A stretch of 41,524 nt of DNA from Acidobacteria bacterium 13_1_20CM_58_21 (GCA_001919715.1 MNIJ01000179.1:1-41524); one strand, 5' to 3'. Counted from the stretch's first letter, positions 1 through 8,946 are shown. Program-made: numbers and translations. The notes: a model not told the origin generated them from the sequence alone.

Positions 1-2295
1 GTCCAGCATGTCTGGTTTTGTCGACAACCAATAAAAATTCTCGCTGATTGGCTTTCCCTCCGCGTCATGGAGCTCTAGTTTCAGGAAATACGTTGACGTC
101 AGTCCATCCGGCTTGGGCAGATCGAACGCCTTGGTGCTGCTGTCCGCCCCCAAATCAAGTGTGGCCTGGCGGGAAGCTTTTTCCTGCGCATCGATGTTGT
201 AGATCTTCGCGCTGACTTTCGTTCTTTCGAGCGGTTCATACTTCCCGTTGATCACCGCAACGGAGTTGTCATCATAGGAATACTGCACATGGACCAGTTC
301 GCAGGCTTTCTTTGTGCCGAAGTATCCGCCCGCCGGCACCAAGTAGTAATCGTAGAGGTGCCAGATCAGGGAAGGCCACGCGTTGTTCAGCATCCACTGA
401 ATCACGCCCGTAGCCGTGTATTTGTTCCGCGCGTACGCTTCGAACATGGCACGCTGCCCGTCGTAGGTCATTGCTTGCGCCTTGCGCTCGTAATCATCGA
501 GCGATGAGGCCTGCCCGTAGCGGCGGTTTAGGCCTTCTGTAAATACATTGACCGTCGTGAAGCGCTCTCCGCCCGCGTGATAATTCCAGACTTCATCGAT
601 CGGCCAAAGATGATCCTTAGGGATGAATTTCTCCACTGATTCCCGTGGCGGAATCGCCGGCCCCGGACTTGTCTCCGTGTTGTAGCCGTAGGCGCCACCT
701 GCTTCCGTGTCCGCCAGCCAGTACACCGGGGGCACATACTCGTAGGGACCGGTCATTTTTACGCCCGATTCTCCGCTGATGGCGGCCTTTTGTTCCGAAG
801 CGGACGACACGATCGGATTTGGCCACTGCAATTCTTTCTCGATGTCCAAATACATTTTCTCGACGTTAACCGGTGGTGGGTTGTCGCTGCCGTTCAGCCA
901 CACAAAGACGCTCGGATGATTTCGCAGCCGGATGATTTGGTCGTGCAGCGAAGCGGCCGCTACTCTGCTCTGATCGCTCGTCCAGTTGTCCCATCGCTCC
1001 CAGGCATCGCAACACGTCCATCCTGGCATGACTAGAATCCCGAGCCGGTCCGTTTTCTCAAATAATTCGTCGCGGTCCAGCCGCCCTTCCAGTCGGATGG
1101 TGTTCATACCCATGTCCCGCACGTATGCCAGATCCGAATCTAGCCTTTCCGAGGACCACCGGAAAAGAAGATCCGGCGCCCAAGCCGCCCCGCGGATCAG
1201 CACTTTTCTCCCGTTGACCTGGAATAACCGGTATCTCTTGTCCGTCAGCTCCGAGACAACCTCGCGAATGCCAAAGGTCACGCTGGTCGCGTCCGAAACC
1301 TGCTTGCCGATCTCGAACGAAAGCTTCGCCCTATAAAGATTCGGCGTGCCCATCTGATAGGGCCACCACAGCCGTGGATGCGCCAATTTCAGTTTTGCAA
1401 ATCGTTCCGGCGCAAATTTCACGATCTTCGATTCACCGTCACTCAATTCCACAGCCTGTTGCAGTTCGATCCCCTCGACTTCCGCGCGCAGCAGGCCCTT
1501 CACGCGTTCATTCGAAACGTTGCGCACTTCCCCGCTGATGGTCAGCTCGGCGGTCTTGTATTCCGCATCCAGCTGGGAGGCCACGAACGGATTCCGCACC
1601 GTCACATCCCCGCTCGACGTCAGGAATACTTCCTTCCAAATCCCCATGTCCTTGTCGGGAGGCGTGGGATTCCAATCCACCCAAGTGATCCCCAGATCAG
1701 CTTTCCCTGGAGCGAACACCTCGACCGCCAGCGCATTCGCTTTCCCCGGCTTCAAGAACTTGCTTACATTGAATTCGTAGGTGCGGTAGGTGCCTGCGAT
1801 ATCGCTGGCATCTTCCACCTTGTGTCCGTTGATCCAGATGTTCGCCCGGTAGTTGATGCCCAGAAAATTCAGCCACTCCGTTTTCTTCGCCTCTCCTGCA
1901 GGCAGGGTGAACTCCGTGCGATACCACCACGAGCACCGAAACGGACTCCCGTCCGGCATTTCCTGATTGGCAAAAAGTTGTTTATCGGAATAATTCATCC
2001 CTGGAAGGGATTTCAGATTTGTTCCATAGTTCACGTCGGGATAGGTCTTGTCCGCGACCAGCGCGCCCACCACGGTGGCCGGCACGCCGGCCGTGTGCCA
2101 GCCCTTGGCGTCAAAGCCGGCCAAGGAAATTTGCTCCCCGCTAGCCTTAACCTCACACGACGACTGAATCTTCCAATTCTTGTGCAGATACACTCGCACG
2201 GGAAGCGCGCTGGGCGTATCGGCGGCGGAGCTGCCACAGCCCGGAACCGTGCCTAGAGCAAAAACGAAGAGGTACAATGAACGCAAGCGTCGCAT
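1..2295 (-). CDS. Exo-beta-D-glucosaminidase-like glycoside hydrolase family 2 protein (3' end outside the window)
   Basis: Reading from the ATG at 2295 the frame stays open for 765 codons to base 1, so the C-terminus is missing. The protein follows the layout of CsxA-type GH2 exo-beta-glucosaminidases, which remove GlcN units from chitosan oligosaccharides: an N-terminal jelly-roll (about residues 35-200), an Ig-like domain and a TIM barrel. A WLNGSDNPP motif places Asp471 at the acid/base position, and YNTETSPG places Glu541 at the nucleophile position; in Amycolatopsis CsxA these residues are Asp469 and Glu541. Other CsxA-like stretches are GPYEYVPPVYW and IQWMLNNAWPS. The N-terminus is hydrophobic and ends in a Cys (VPGC), so it is exported and possibly a lipoprotein, though the lipobox is poor. 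It lies downstream of an Oar-like receptor on the same strand, which would suit glycan scavenging. Family call is firm; the exact substrate is inferred. Confidence 0.88.
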   Translation of the reverse strand, partial: MRRLRSLYLFVFALGTVPGCGSSAADTPSALPVRVYLHKNWKIQSSCEVKASGEQISLAGFDAKGWHTAGVPATVVGALVADKTYPDVNYGTNLKSLPGMNYSDKQLFANQEMPDGSPFRCSWWYRTEFTLPAGEAKKTEWLNFLGINYRANIWINGHKVEDASDIAGTYRTYEFNVSKFLKPGKANALAVEVFAPGKADLGITWVDWNPTPPDKDMGIWKEVFLTSSGDVTVRNPFVASQLDAEYKTAELTISGEVRNVSNERVKGLLRAEVEGIELQQAVELSDGESKIVKFAPERFAKLKLAHPRLWWPYQMGTPNLYRAKLSFEIGKQVSDATSVTFGIREVVSELTDKRYRLFQVNGRKVLIRGAAWAPDLLFRWSSERLDSDLAYVRDMGMNTIRLEGRLDRDELFEKTDRLGILVMPGWTCCDAWERWDNWTSDQSRVAAASLHDQIIRLRNHPSVFVWLNGSDNPPPVNVEKMYLDIEKELQWPNPIVSSASEQKAAISGESGVKMTGPYEYVPPVYWLADTEAGGAYGYNTETSPGPAIPPRESVEKFIPKDHLWPIDEVWNYHAGGERFTTVNVFTEGLNRRYGQASSLDDYERKAQAMTYDGQRAMFEAYARNKYTATGVIQWMLNNAWPSLIWHLYDYYLVPAGGYFGTKKACELVHVQYSYDDNSVAVINGKYEPLERTKVSAKIYNIDAQEKASRQATLDLGADSSTKAFDLPKPDGLTSTYFLKLELHDAEGKPISENFYWLSTKPDMLD

Positions 2296-2584
2296 GAGGC
2301 TCCTTCTGGGTTCCGCTACTTTTGAAATAGTGATCCAAAGCAACCCGTCTCAAAGCCCGGGCGGGCCTATATTAAACCGTTTGAATGCTGGAAACACATT
2401 CTTTCTTTTTTCTTCCTCAGGTACCGGATTCTCGAACGCTATCTTGAATCGAAGAGGAGACCAAACCCCAAATACTGGCCGGCTTTGCCTAGGTGGGCAA
2501 TATACGGCTTCTTTGGCGCCGTCCCACAAGGCTGGCTTCCCTGACTGGCCGGATCAAGGCAAAACAATTCCCCCTGACAAAGAA

Positions 2585-3169
2585 TTAAAACTCCACCCGC
2601 AAGGCCCCCTGGATCACGCGCGGTCCGCCACCCACTGCGCCTGCAGTAGTGCCAACGGCAGTAGCCGTGGCGCTACCCACCGTCGCCGTCATCTTACCGA
2701 AGTTCCCGCTGCTCTGACTCCCTATCGGGTTAGCGAAGTTCGTGTGGTTGAAGAGATTGAAGAAGTCCGCACGGAATCGCAGATGGACTCTTTCGGTGCC
2801 CAGGGGGAAAGTCTTGGAAACTGCAAAATTGTAGTTGGCCAAGCCGGGGCCGTAGTATTGGTTGCGTCCCGAGGTGCCATCTCGCCCGGTCGGCGGAGTG
2901 CTGGAGAAGTGCGTCTTATCGAAAGCTGCGTCCGGATTCCGGTTATCCTGATGCAGTGATCCGGTTCCGATGATGTCCGGCCGGTCATTGAACTGATTGA
3001 AGCCGCTGAAGTCCTGCGAACTGTTAAACACCGTGAACGGTGTGCCGGTTTGAAGCGTGGTGATGCCCGAGATCTCCCAACTTCCAAAAATCTGCCGGTT
3101 CACACCGTTGTTCCAGCCCAACAGGCGATGGCCAGGCCCTACGGGCAACTCGATCACGTACACGAACAC
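2585..3169 (-). CDS. C-terminal barrel fragment of the frame-broken Oar-like receptor
   Basis: This frame encodes the expected end of an Oar-like receptor: VFVYVIELPVGPGHRLLG, then a GSWEISGITTLQTGTPFTVF strand pair, then LRFRADFFNLFNHTNFANP, and a C-terminus ending in phenylalanine (LRVEF) as is usual for outer-membrane barrels. It has no signal peptide. The frame closes at a TGA at 3218-3220, just upstream of the GTG at 3169, so it cannot be an independent receptor. It is the distal part of the gene starting at 5879. About 50 codons separate the last good residue of the upstream part from this one, fewer than the roughly 60-70 I would expect, so the lesion may combine a small deletion with a frame change. 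Pseudogene and assembly error cannot be told apart here. Confidence 0.8.
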   Translation of the reverse strand: MFVYVIELPVGPGHRLLGWNNGVNRQIFGSWEISGITTLQTGTPFTVFNSSQDFSGFNQFNDRPDIIGTGSLHQDNRNPDAAFDKTHFSSTPPTGRDGTSGRNQYYGPGLANYNFAVSKTFPLGTERVHLRFRADFFNLFNHTNFANPIGSQSSGNFGKMTATVGSATATAVGTTAGAVGGGPRVIQGALRVEF

Positions 3170-5879
3170 TGCTCGATATGTCGCGTGGTTGAAACGTCGC
3201 TTTGAAGCGCCGACTACTCAGCCTCGAGGAAGTCAGGAACAAATCGATCCGCTGACACTCAGGGATGCACCGACTCTGGAGCAACTCAGGGATGCACCGC
3301 TGGAGATAGTCCGAGTTGCCAATGTCCTCGCCAGTTCCGACCGAGCCGAAGAATGGGTATGGGTAGGTCTGCACGTTTGGCGTCTGGTTGCCGCGCCTGG
3401 TGGGATCATTCACGGTCACGCGTGGCTGGTTGACGTCCACGAACAGACCCAGCTTGTGGCCGGTCGATCCTTGATAGTCCACCTCCAGCGAAAAGGCGGT
3501 ACCCAATCTCCGCTGGACTCCCAAGCTGTACTGATAGATATAAGAACTGCGAATATTCTCATCTTCGGCGCTGAAACCCACCAAGCCAACCTGGTTGGGC
3601 AGGCCAATATTCTTGACCAGAGGCACATTTTGGTTAAAACCGACGGCCCATGGGAATTTGTTGCCGCCATTTGTGCCGGTGTTCTGGGTAGTGGTCAGAT
3701 TGAAAGGCGCGTTCAGCCCCATGTTGGCCGGTATGTTGTTGAAAATCTCGTCGTAACCCATGCGGAAGCCGCCGCGAATGACCGTGTCGTCCTTACCGAA
3801 CAACCGTCCCGCGAACCGTGGCGTGTAGGCAAGCCCAAGCACGGGGGCGAAATTGTTCTTATCGGAGTTCACACCGCTGCCGGAAAGCGTGAAGGGCGCC
3901 TGCGCAAAGAAGAGAGAACCCGGGCCGCTCTTGGTGGTATCAATCGCTAGGACTCTGTTCGTGCCCAGCAGCACTGGCCCCACGCCGGGGATAAAGTTCG
4001 TTGCTTGGTTGCGCACCTGATGGATTGCCGAAGGATATTCGTAGCGCACGCCATAGTTCAGCGTGAAATTGTCTTTCACCTTATAGGTGTCCTGCCAGTA
4101 GGCATCCCAGGGATACCGCTGCCAGTAACAAAGCGTCGAGCCAAAGAGCAGCGTCGCGGTGTTGGCGTGGCCGCTAAGAAAGTCGGTGAAGTTGACGAAG
4201 CTGAAGTTGCCACGGGCGGATCCATCCAGGAATCGTCGGGCGTCTTCGCGGCGGACATGGTAGCCCCAGCGCCAGGAGTGCTTGGAGGCGCCCAATGGCG
4301 CGATCAACGACATATTGTCGTAGAGCTCGTATGTGTTGGTTATGCGGCCTTGTGGCAGGTTGCTGGTGCTTCCCAAGGGAGCAAAGCCTCCACTGACATT
4401 GATCGTCGGCAAGCCGGAGTCGAGCAGATTCTTGCTTGCATCGACAACGCCGGGAAGCGGATTTCCACTCGAATCGACAAAGATCTTCGAGGCGTTAAAA
4501 GCGGAGTCCTGCACGGTGATGAAGGTCTGGTTGCGGGAGAAGCCCAAACGCAATTCATTCATCAACCGTGGCGAAAAGGTGTGCGAATAGTCGATGACGT
4601 CAGAATGACTTACCGGCAGGTTGCCGTTACCGCCCAGCGTCGGCAGCGCGCCCGGCGTAAAGGTCGTGCCGCTGTATTCGGCCCACCGAGCGCTAAGGTG
4701 ATCCTTTTCGCCAAAGTTGTAATCAACCTTCGCGAGTCCGGTCCAGTCGAATGTCGTGGACCCTACGTTGGCGATGAAATTGTTGGACCCGAGCGGCGCT
4801 GTTGTGTTGGTGGGCGCCGGCCAGTACTTAAGCAATGCCACAGAGATGGGATCCCTCTGGTTGACCGGGACGAGCGCGATGTCGGCATCCGTTGGTACGC
4901 GCGTGCTGCTGACTGTGGGAGCTATCTGGCGAAAGCCCTCGTAAGACCCAAAGAAGAACATCTTGTCTTTGAGGACCGGTCCGCCGACTGTCGCACCATA
5001 CTGATTGCGGTGCAGGGGGTTTTTCGTGCCATGATTCTTGTTGGTGAAAAAGTCGGCGGCATCCAGCACAGAATTGCGCAAATATTCGAATGCCGAGCCA
5101 TGAAACTGGTTGCTGCCGCTCTTGGTAACAATGCTGACCTGCCCGCCCGTGCCGCGTCCGAACTCCGCCGTGGCCACGCTGGTTTGCACCGCGAACTCCT
5201 GCACCGCGTCCGTAAGCCGGAAGTTACCCAGCGCCGAGTTGATTTGCGTATCGATGATGCTGACGCCGTCGAGCAGGAACACGTTGGACTGAGAGCGCGC
5301 CCCCGCCACATTGAAGCCGCCACCCTGGGTGCCGGTCGACGACGGGAGTACGCCCGGGGTTAGCAGAGCCAAGTCCAGATACTGGCGCGCGTTCAGCGGC
5401 ATGTTTGATATAACCTGGCTATCCACCACATTGCTAAGCGTACTTCTGTCCGTTTCCAGCAGCGGAGTCGCAGCGGAGGCAACTTCCACTATCTGGTTAA
5501 CACTGCCGATCTCCAGGGCGACATCCATGTGCGTGATCTGGTCCACCTGGACCAGGATGCTCTGCTCCGTGAGCTTTTTGAATCCCTGGGATTCCACGAC
5601 GAGAGAGTAGACAGCTGGCGCCAGTTGCAAAAATTGGAACGCGCCATTGTGGTCGCTCACAGCTTCTATTTTGGCGTTAGTGGCGACGTTGGTGAGAGTC
5701 AACTTAGCGCCCACCACCATAGAGCCACTGGGGTCTTTCACAGATCCGACAACGCTTCCAGTAGGCGAAGCGGAGAGTGTGGCGGCAACTAGAAGAACCA
5801 CTAATGCTAGTGCGCAGGTGCCGAGTTGCAGCCTTGGGTATGAATGGCTAGACCGTCTGGAAACCAGAATCCGATCCAT
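3024..5879 (-). CDS. Oar-like TonB-dependent receptor, N-terminal part of a frame-broken gene
   Basis: The translation begins with a signal peptide (hydrophobic run about residues 20-40, cleaved near LSASPTG). A carboxypeptidase-regulatory-like Ig domain follows (GSVVGSVKDPSGSMVVGAKL, about 45-125). Next comes a TonB plug (MPLNARQYLDLALLTPG, FLLDGVSIID, GGQVSIVTKSGSNQFHG), then a long beta-barrel region. This is the Oar-type outer-membrane receptor common in Acidobacteriota; the ligand cannot be told. ATG 5879 is chosen over GTG 5891 because GGAGG lies about 7 bases upstream of it. After GNSDY (about 3315) the sequence stops resembling a barrel: the last ~95 residues before the stop at 3024 are read in the wrong frame. 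The true C-terminus continues in another frame (2585-3169). The lesion falls between about 3320 and 3218, inside a short direct repeat. Confidence 0.85.
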   Translation of the reverse strand: MDRILVSRRSSHSYPRLQLGTCALALVVLLVAATLSASPTGSVVGSVKDPSGSMVVGAKLTLTNVATNAKIEAVSDHNGAFQFLQLAPAVYSLVVESQGFKKLTEQSILVQVDQITHMDVALEIGSVNQIVEVASAATPLLETDRSTLSNVVDSQVISNMPLNARQYLDLALLTPGVLPSSTGTQGGGFNVAGARSQSNVFLLDGVSIIDTQINSALGNFRLTDAVQEFAVQTSVATAEFGRGTGGQVSIVTKSGSNQFHGSAFEYLRNSVLDAADFFTNKNHGTKNPLHRNQYGATVGGPVLKDKMFFFGSYEGFRQIAPTVSSTRVPTDADIALVPVNQRDPISVALLKYWPAPTNTTAPLGSNNFIANVGSTTFDWTGLAKVDYNFGEKDHLSARWAEYSGTTFTPGALPTLGGNGNLPVSHSDVIDYSHTFSPRLMNELRLGFSRNQTFITVQDSAFNASKIFVDSSGNPLPGVVDASKNLLDSGLPTINVSGGFAPLGSTSNLPQGRITNTYELYDNMSLIAPLGASKHSWRWGYHVRREDARRFLDGSARGNFSFVNFTDFLSGHANTATLLFGSTLCYWQRYPWDAYWQDTYKVKDNFTLNYGVRYEYPSAIHQVRNQATNFIPGVGPVLLGTNRVLAIDTTKSGPGSLFFAQAPFTLSGSGVNSDKNNFAPVLGLAYTPRFAGRLFGKDDTVIRGGFRMGYDEIFNNIPANMGLNAPFNLTTTQNTGTNGGNKFPWAVGFNQNVPLVKNIGLPNQVGLVGFSAEDENIRSSYIYQYSLGVQRRLGTAFSLEVDYQGSTGHKLGLFVDVNQPRVTVNDPTRRGNQTPNVQTYPYPFFGSVGTGEDIGNSDYLQRCIPELLQSRCIPECQRIDLFLTSSRLSSRRFKATFQPRDISSSVRVRDRVARRAWPSPVGLEQRCEPADFWKLGDLGHHHASNRHTVHGV

Positions 5880-6236
5880 GAGTACCTCCACCCCGACTCA
5901 AGTATTCTCTAGGCTGTGCACAGTGGGACTTTCGGGCACCAGATTTTACGGTGAACGTACAGCCCCATCGGGGACTTGTCAAGCCCCCCCACAGGCGCCC
6001 ATGGTTTATGAAACTGGCTAGCTGCTCTGAGTCGGTGGAGAAGGGTTTCCGTTCAGGAGCTCATGGGCGCAGGGCAATTCCCAGAATGGTGCGCACGTTG
6101 CGCCTAGCGGCTGCAGGTAGCAAGCGGAACGCTCACAACCCCAACCGGCACCACGACCGACATGAGGTGGTCGGATGAGTCAGATGCCGCGTAAGTCTAC
6201 TGGCCCCGGAGAAGGGACGAACCACAGCCGATTATG

Positions 6237-6291
6237 GGGTCCTGTTTATGGGGCTATTTGAATGACCTTGCGGTAACCGAAAACAGGACCC
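6237..6291. repeat. 11-bp perfect inverted repeat
   Basis: GGGTCCTGTTT at 6237-6247 is exactly matched in inverse by AAACAGGACCC at 6281-6291, with 33 bases between. It lies upstream of the receptor gene (5879, minus strand) and beyond the end of the propeller gene. It could be an operator, half of a degenerate miniature element, or chance. Confidence 0.6.
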
Positions 6292-6315
6292 TTCAATAGA
6301 CGCCCTCTTGTCAAA

Positions 6316-6395
6316 GATAGTCCATTAACCGGCCAACCGACCTGTCTTTTCTAGACTTAGCGGTTAGGTCGCGATTGGCCAGTTAACGGATTATC
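6316..6395. repeat. Long imperfect palindrome (28/30-bp arms)
   Basis: The arm at 6316-6343 pairs with 6366-6395 with about four mismatches and a two-base bulge (core TTAACCGGCCAA against TTGGCCAGTTAA). The loop carries its own small stem, GTCT 6344-6347 with AGAC 6353-6356. It starts about 30 bases past the stop of the propeller gene, so it could act as that gene's terminator, but there is no clean U-tract. Its length also fits a degenerate MITE-like element. Confidence 0.65.
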
Positions 6396-6426
6396 TGATT
6401 TAGTTGACAACAACTCCCGTTGTATC

Positions 6427-7932
6427 TTACTGCGCGTGAACTACGATATAGCCATCCGTCAGTGCTCCCGACGTGTGGAAGACTGAACCTGTGGAGGTAA
6501 CCCAGCTAATGGCGAAGCGGTTTGCTCCAATCACCGGGGCATTGCCCAGAACAATTGCGGTGTAGTGGACCGGGGTACCGTCAAGCAGGGTTCCTGCGCC
6601 TGTGATAGTGGCCGTGTTCCCTACGGCGGTATAACCGTTCACGCTGCCTTTCATTCCTTTGCCGCCGTCACTTTCCTCAAAGTCCATCCCGCTCGAAGCT
6701 TTGCACTCACGTTCGGCCTCGAAACGGAAGTGACCCTTATGCCCATCATCACCATTCTCGTCGCCCTCACCCTCAACCCGCTTAGCTGGGAACGTGGTAA
6801 GAGACCTCAAGAAACCAGCGCCACCTGTGAGGAAAGGAGAACCCGCCACCGGAGACAGAGAGCCGTTGCTGCTGTTGATGCTGAAGCCCGTCACCGTATT
6901 GTCACCATTAGCTACGTAGAGCAAAGTACCTTCCGCATTCGTGGCCATCCCGTTGGGTTCGAATGCTCCTGAATCGAGAAATGGCGACCCACTTACCTGC
7001 GCCAGGTCGCCATTCGCTCCTACGTCTAGCGACGTAATAGTGTTGCTGTCCTGGTTGCTGACAAATAGCCACTGGTTCGTGGGGCTGAGTATACCCACAC
7101 CGGAATTGACGCCAGGGACGAAGGCAAAGGGAGAGCCTGCGATCGGGGTTAAGGCGCCACTGGAAGCAATGGTTGATACACCCACTTCGGTTTCGGTAGA
7201 GTTAGAAATAGCGGCAAAGAGCAGATTAGACTTGCAGCTCATATCCATGTAACTAGCCGCATCGGCACCACCAGTACCTCCCTGAGGGAAAGGCGAACCA
7301 GGGACGGACGCGAGCGCACCATTGGAGCCGATGCGGAACATGGCCACGGAGTCTGAAAACGGTAGAGCAACGCCCAAGAACTTGCCGTTGGGCGATACCT
7401 TGATACCGTCCGGCGCATCCCCTACAAAGAAAGGAGAGCCGGCGATAGGCGTGAGCGCTCCATTCGACCCAACGCTGAAGGCCGAAATGTCGCCGGACCC
7501 AGCATTCCCGGCATACACGGATTTGCCATCGGGAGTCACTGCCAACGAAATGCCAAAAAAACTGCCTGATCCGCCCGTCGCGAACGGCGAGCCTGGAACG
7601 GGCGTCAAAGCTCCAGTGGTGGTATTGATAGAAAAACCGCTGATGTTATTGGTTCCGGTGTTGGAAACATAAAGAATTTTTTTCCTAACGGTGACCGTAG
7701 CGGTGTTCGAAGCGGAGTAGAGGCCACTTCCTTCTCCCCCGGTTAGGAAAGGCGAACCCGGGACCATTGTTAAGGTTCCGCCGAGTCCAACAGAGAAGGC
7801 GCTAACAGTATTTGGGCTCTCGTTGTTGTTGGTGTATAGGAAAGTGGATTGGGCATGGACACTTGCCGCAGGCAGCGCGAACCCAAAGGGTACCAGGAGC
7901 GCCGCCGTGACGCACTTTAGTGGCCTTTTCAT
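6427..7932 (-). CDS. Secreted seven-bladed beta-propeller (lactonase/YncE-like) protein
   Basis: A protein of 501 residues beginning at ATG 7932, which has GGAGG about 6 bases upstream; an in-frame start at 7977 is less likely. A signal peptide (MKRPLKCVTAALL...ASVHAQ) precedes a repeat region in which a 'G-x-L-x-x-V/I-x-GSPF' strand occurs seven times (for example LTPVPGSPFATGG, LTPIAGSPFFVGD), matching seven blades. The fold resembles YncE and 6-phosphogluconolactonase-type propellers, which often bind proteins or small ligands rather than act as enzymes. The last ~130 residues (after FPAKRVEGEG) form a separate acidic, Gly-rich stretch followed by a small beta-rich domain (TAVGNTATITGAGTLL) that I do not recognise. 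It stands alone between palindromes and a gene-poor region. No catalytic residues could be assigned. Confidence 0.8.
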   Translation of the reverse strand: MKRPLKCVTAALLVPFGFALPAASVHAQSTFLYTNNNESPNTVSAFSVGLGGTLTMVPGSPFLTGGEGSGLYSASNTATVTVRKKILYVSNTGTNNISGFSINTTTGALTPVPGSPFATGGSGSFFGISLAVTPDGKSVYAGNAGSGDISAFSVGSNGALTPIAGSPFFVGDAPDGIKVSPNGKFLGVALPFSDSVAMFRIGSNGALASVPGSPFPQGGTGGADAASYMDMSCKSNLLFAAISNSTETEVGVSTIASSGALTPIAGSPFAFVPGVNSGVGILSPTNQWLFVSNQDSNTITSLDVGANGDLAQVSGSPFLDSGAFEPNGMATNAEGTLLYVANGDNTVTGFSINSSNGSLSPVAGSPFLTGGAGFLRSLTTFPAKRVEGEGDENGDDGHKGHFRFEAERECKASSGMDFEESDGGKGMKGSVNGYTAVGNTATITGAGTLLDGTPVHYTAIVLGNAPVIGANRFAISWVTSTGSVFHTSGALTDGYIVVHAQ

Positions 7933-8800
7933 AGATCCTCCATTTGTTCGCAGTCTTTTAGGTAAACCGAGACACAATGAATTAGGGGCCTACAAGAGGT
8001 ACCTCCCCAAGGAGGGAAAGCCGATCCGGGTATGGCATTGCACACTAACTACTTCAGAGTAACTGTCCAGCCGTAAAACACTGTAATTGTCCATCCGGTG
8101 AACACCTGAAAGACGATCACAGTAAATCGGTGTATCGCTACCGAAACCACCCAACCGAGCCTGGAAGGAAACCTCGACCCGCCCACCTCTCAAAGTCCCT
8201 CGCGGGAGTGAGTCCCGGAAGGAAGATCAAGCGAGCAAGACGAAGTAACGACAGGGCGTCTTCCGCGAGACAGGTAGCATCGTTGTAGATACGGACAGGG
8301 CTTCCGTTCCATTCACTGTCCATACTAGTAGAGGCATCTGCATCCGTTAGTTTTTCGCGCCTGGAAAAAGTCCCCGCAATAGCTCTCCCCTACGTTATAT
8401 GGCTTTCTCATTTCTCTCGTGCAAGCGCGTTGAATCCCGTAAGTCAACGACATATACACAAATCTTACTGTGGCTACCAAACCAATCCTAAGCGACCGCG
8501 CACCGGCGACACCACATGACCCGCAGCCATTCGGGCGAAGTGTGATTTCTTCTGGCATCTCGTCCACTGGAGTGCCCTTGCAAAGAGGCAAATGCGTTGC
8601 AAAGGAGCGGCAGAGTCTGTAATACGGACGCGAAGCGGAATTTTGAGGCCAAATGGTTCGGCAAGGCGTCGTTCGGTTTGAGTCATGGGAACGACATTCT
8701 CCCCTGGCTAAAAAGCCAGGCTTGGACCAAATTGATATACCTAACTGGAGCCGGGGTCAGCCCAGCACCGAGCAGCGAAATGTTTCTATTCGAGAGTGCG
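7933..8800. other. Gene-poor region upstream of tRNA-Leu
   Basis: I see no convincing gene. Short frames here (for example 8138-8323 and 8325-8591 on the minus strand) lack ribosome binding sites and recognisable motifs. The right part holds a perfect hairpin at 8703-8720. Near 8064-8107 there is an imperfect ~20-base direct repeat with a spacing of 25 (TGTCCAGCCGTAAAACAC and TGTCCATCCGGTGAACAC). The region looks like relic DNA. Confidence 0.4.
8703..8720 (+). repeat. Perfect 7-bp hairpin, possible IS200/IS605-type end or REP-like element
   Basis: CCTGGCT and AGCCAGG flank an AAAA loop. Stem-loops of this size occur at the ends of IS200/IS605-family elements and in REP-type repeats. No transposase could be read nearby, so the assignment is only a suggestion. 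Confidence 0.45.
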
Positions 8801-8830
8801 TTGAACAAAGCGCAGGGGTGATGCTATTCT
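8801..8830 (+). promoter_or_regulatory. Sigma70-type promoter of tRNA-Leu
   Basis: TTGAAC at 8801-8806 and TATTCT at 8825-8830 are separated by 18 bases, with an extended -10 TGC just before TATTCT. Transcription would begin about at the first base of the tRNA (8839). The inverted tRNA half at 10310 has the same arrangement. Confidence 0.7.
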
Positions 8831-8838
8831 CGCAGTGT

Positions 8839-8925
8839 GCCCGAATGGCGGAACTGGCAGACGCGCCGGACTCAAAATCCGGTGGCCGCAAGGCCGTGTG
8901 GGTTCGACCCCCTCTTCGGGCACCA
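8839..8925 (+). tRNA. tRNA-Leu(CAA)
   Basis: Class II tRNA of 87 bases including an encoded CCA. The acceptor GCCCGAA (8839-8845) pairs with TTCGGGC (8915-8921), followed by discriminator A and CCA. The anticodon stem CCGGA/TCCGG encloses loop CTCAAAA, which gives anticodon CAA. The variable arm is GGCCGC-AAGGCC-like and the T-arm contains GGTTCGACC. It reads UUG codons. It is complete, and the next gene begins 21 bases after it. Confidence 0.95.
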
Positions 8926-8946
8926 TTCAAGCGTCTGGAGGGCCTT

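Larger units (their letters stand above)
5892..6426. other. Intergenic region between the Oar-like receptor and the propeller gene
   Basis: No gene can be supported here. The receptor-proximal part should hold that gene's promoter. The distal half contains two inverted repeats, listed separately. Base composition is more AT-rich than in the flanking genes, especially from about 6300 to 6420. Confidence 0.5.

Noticed and set aside
1378-2256. Plus-strand frame of 292 codons
   Set aside because: It is antisense to the GH2 gene, whose catalytic motifs are in the minus frame; the translation has no motif.
4005-5363. Plus-strand frame of 452 codons
   Set aside because: It mirrors the Oar-like receptor on the other strand; high-GC codon use creates the open antisense frame.
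8138-8591. Two short minus-strand frames (61 and 88 codons)
   Set aside because: Neither has a ribosome binding site or recognisable sequence; not enough to call a gene.
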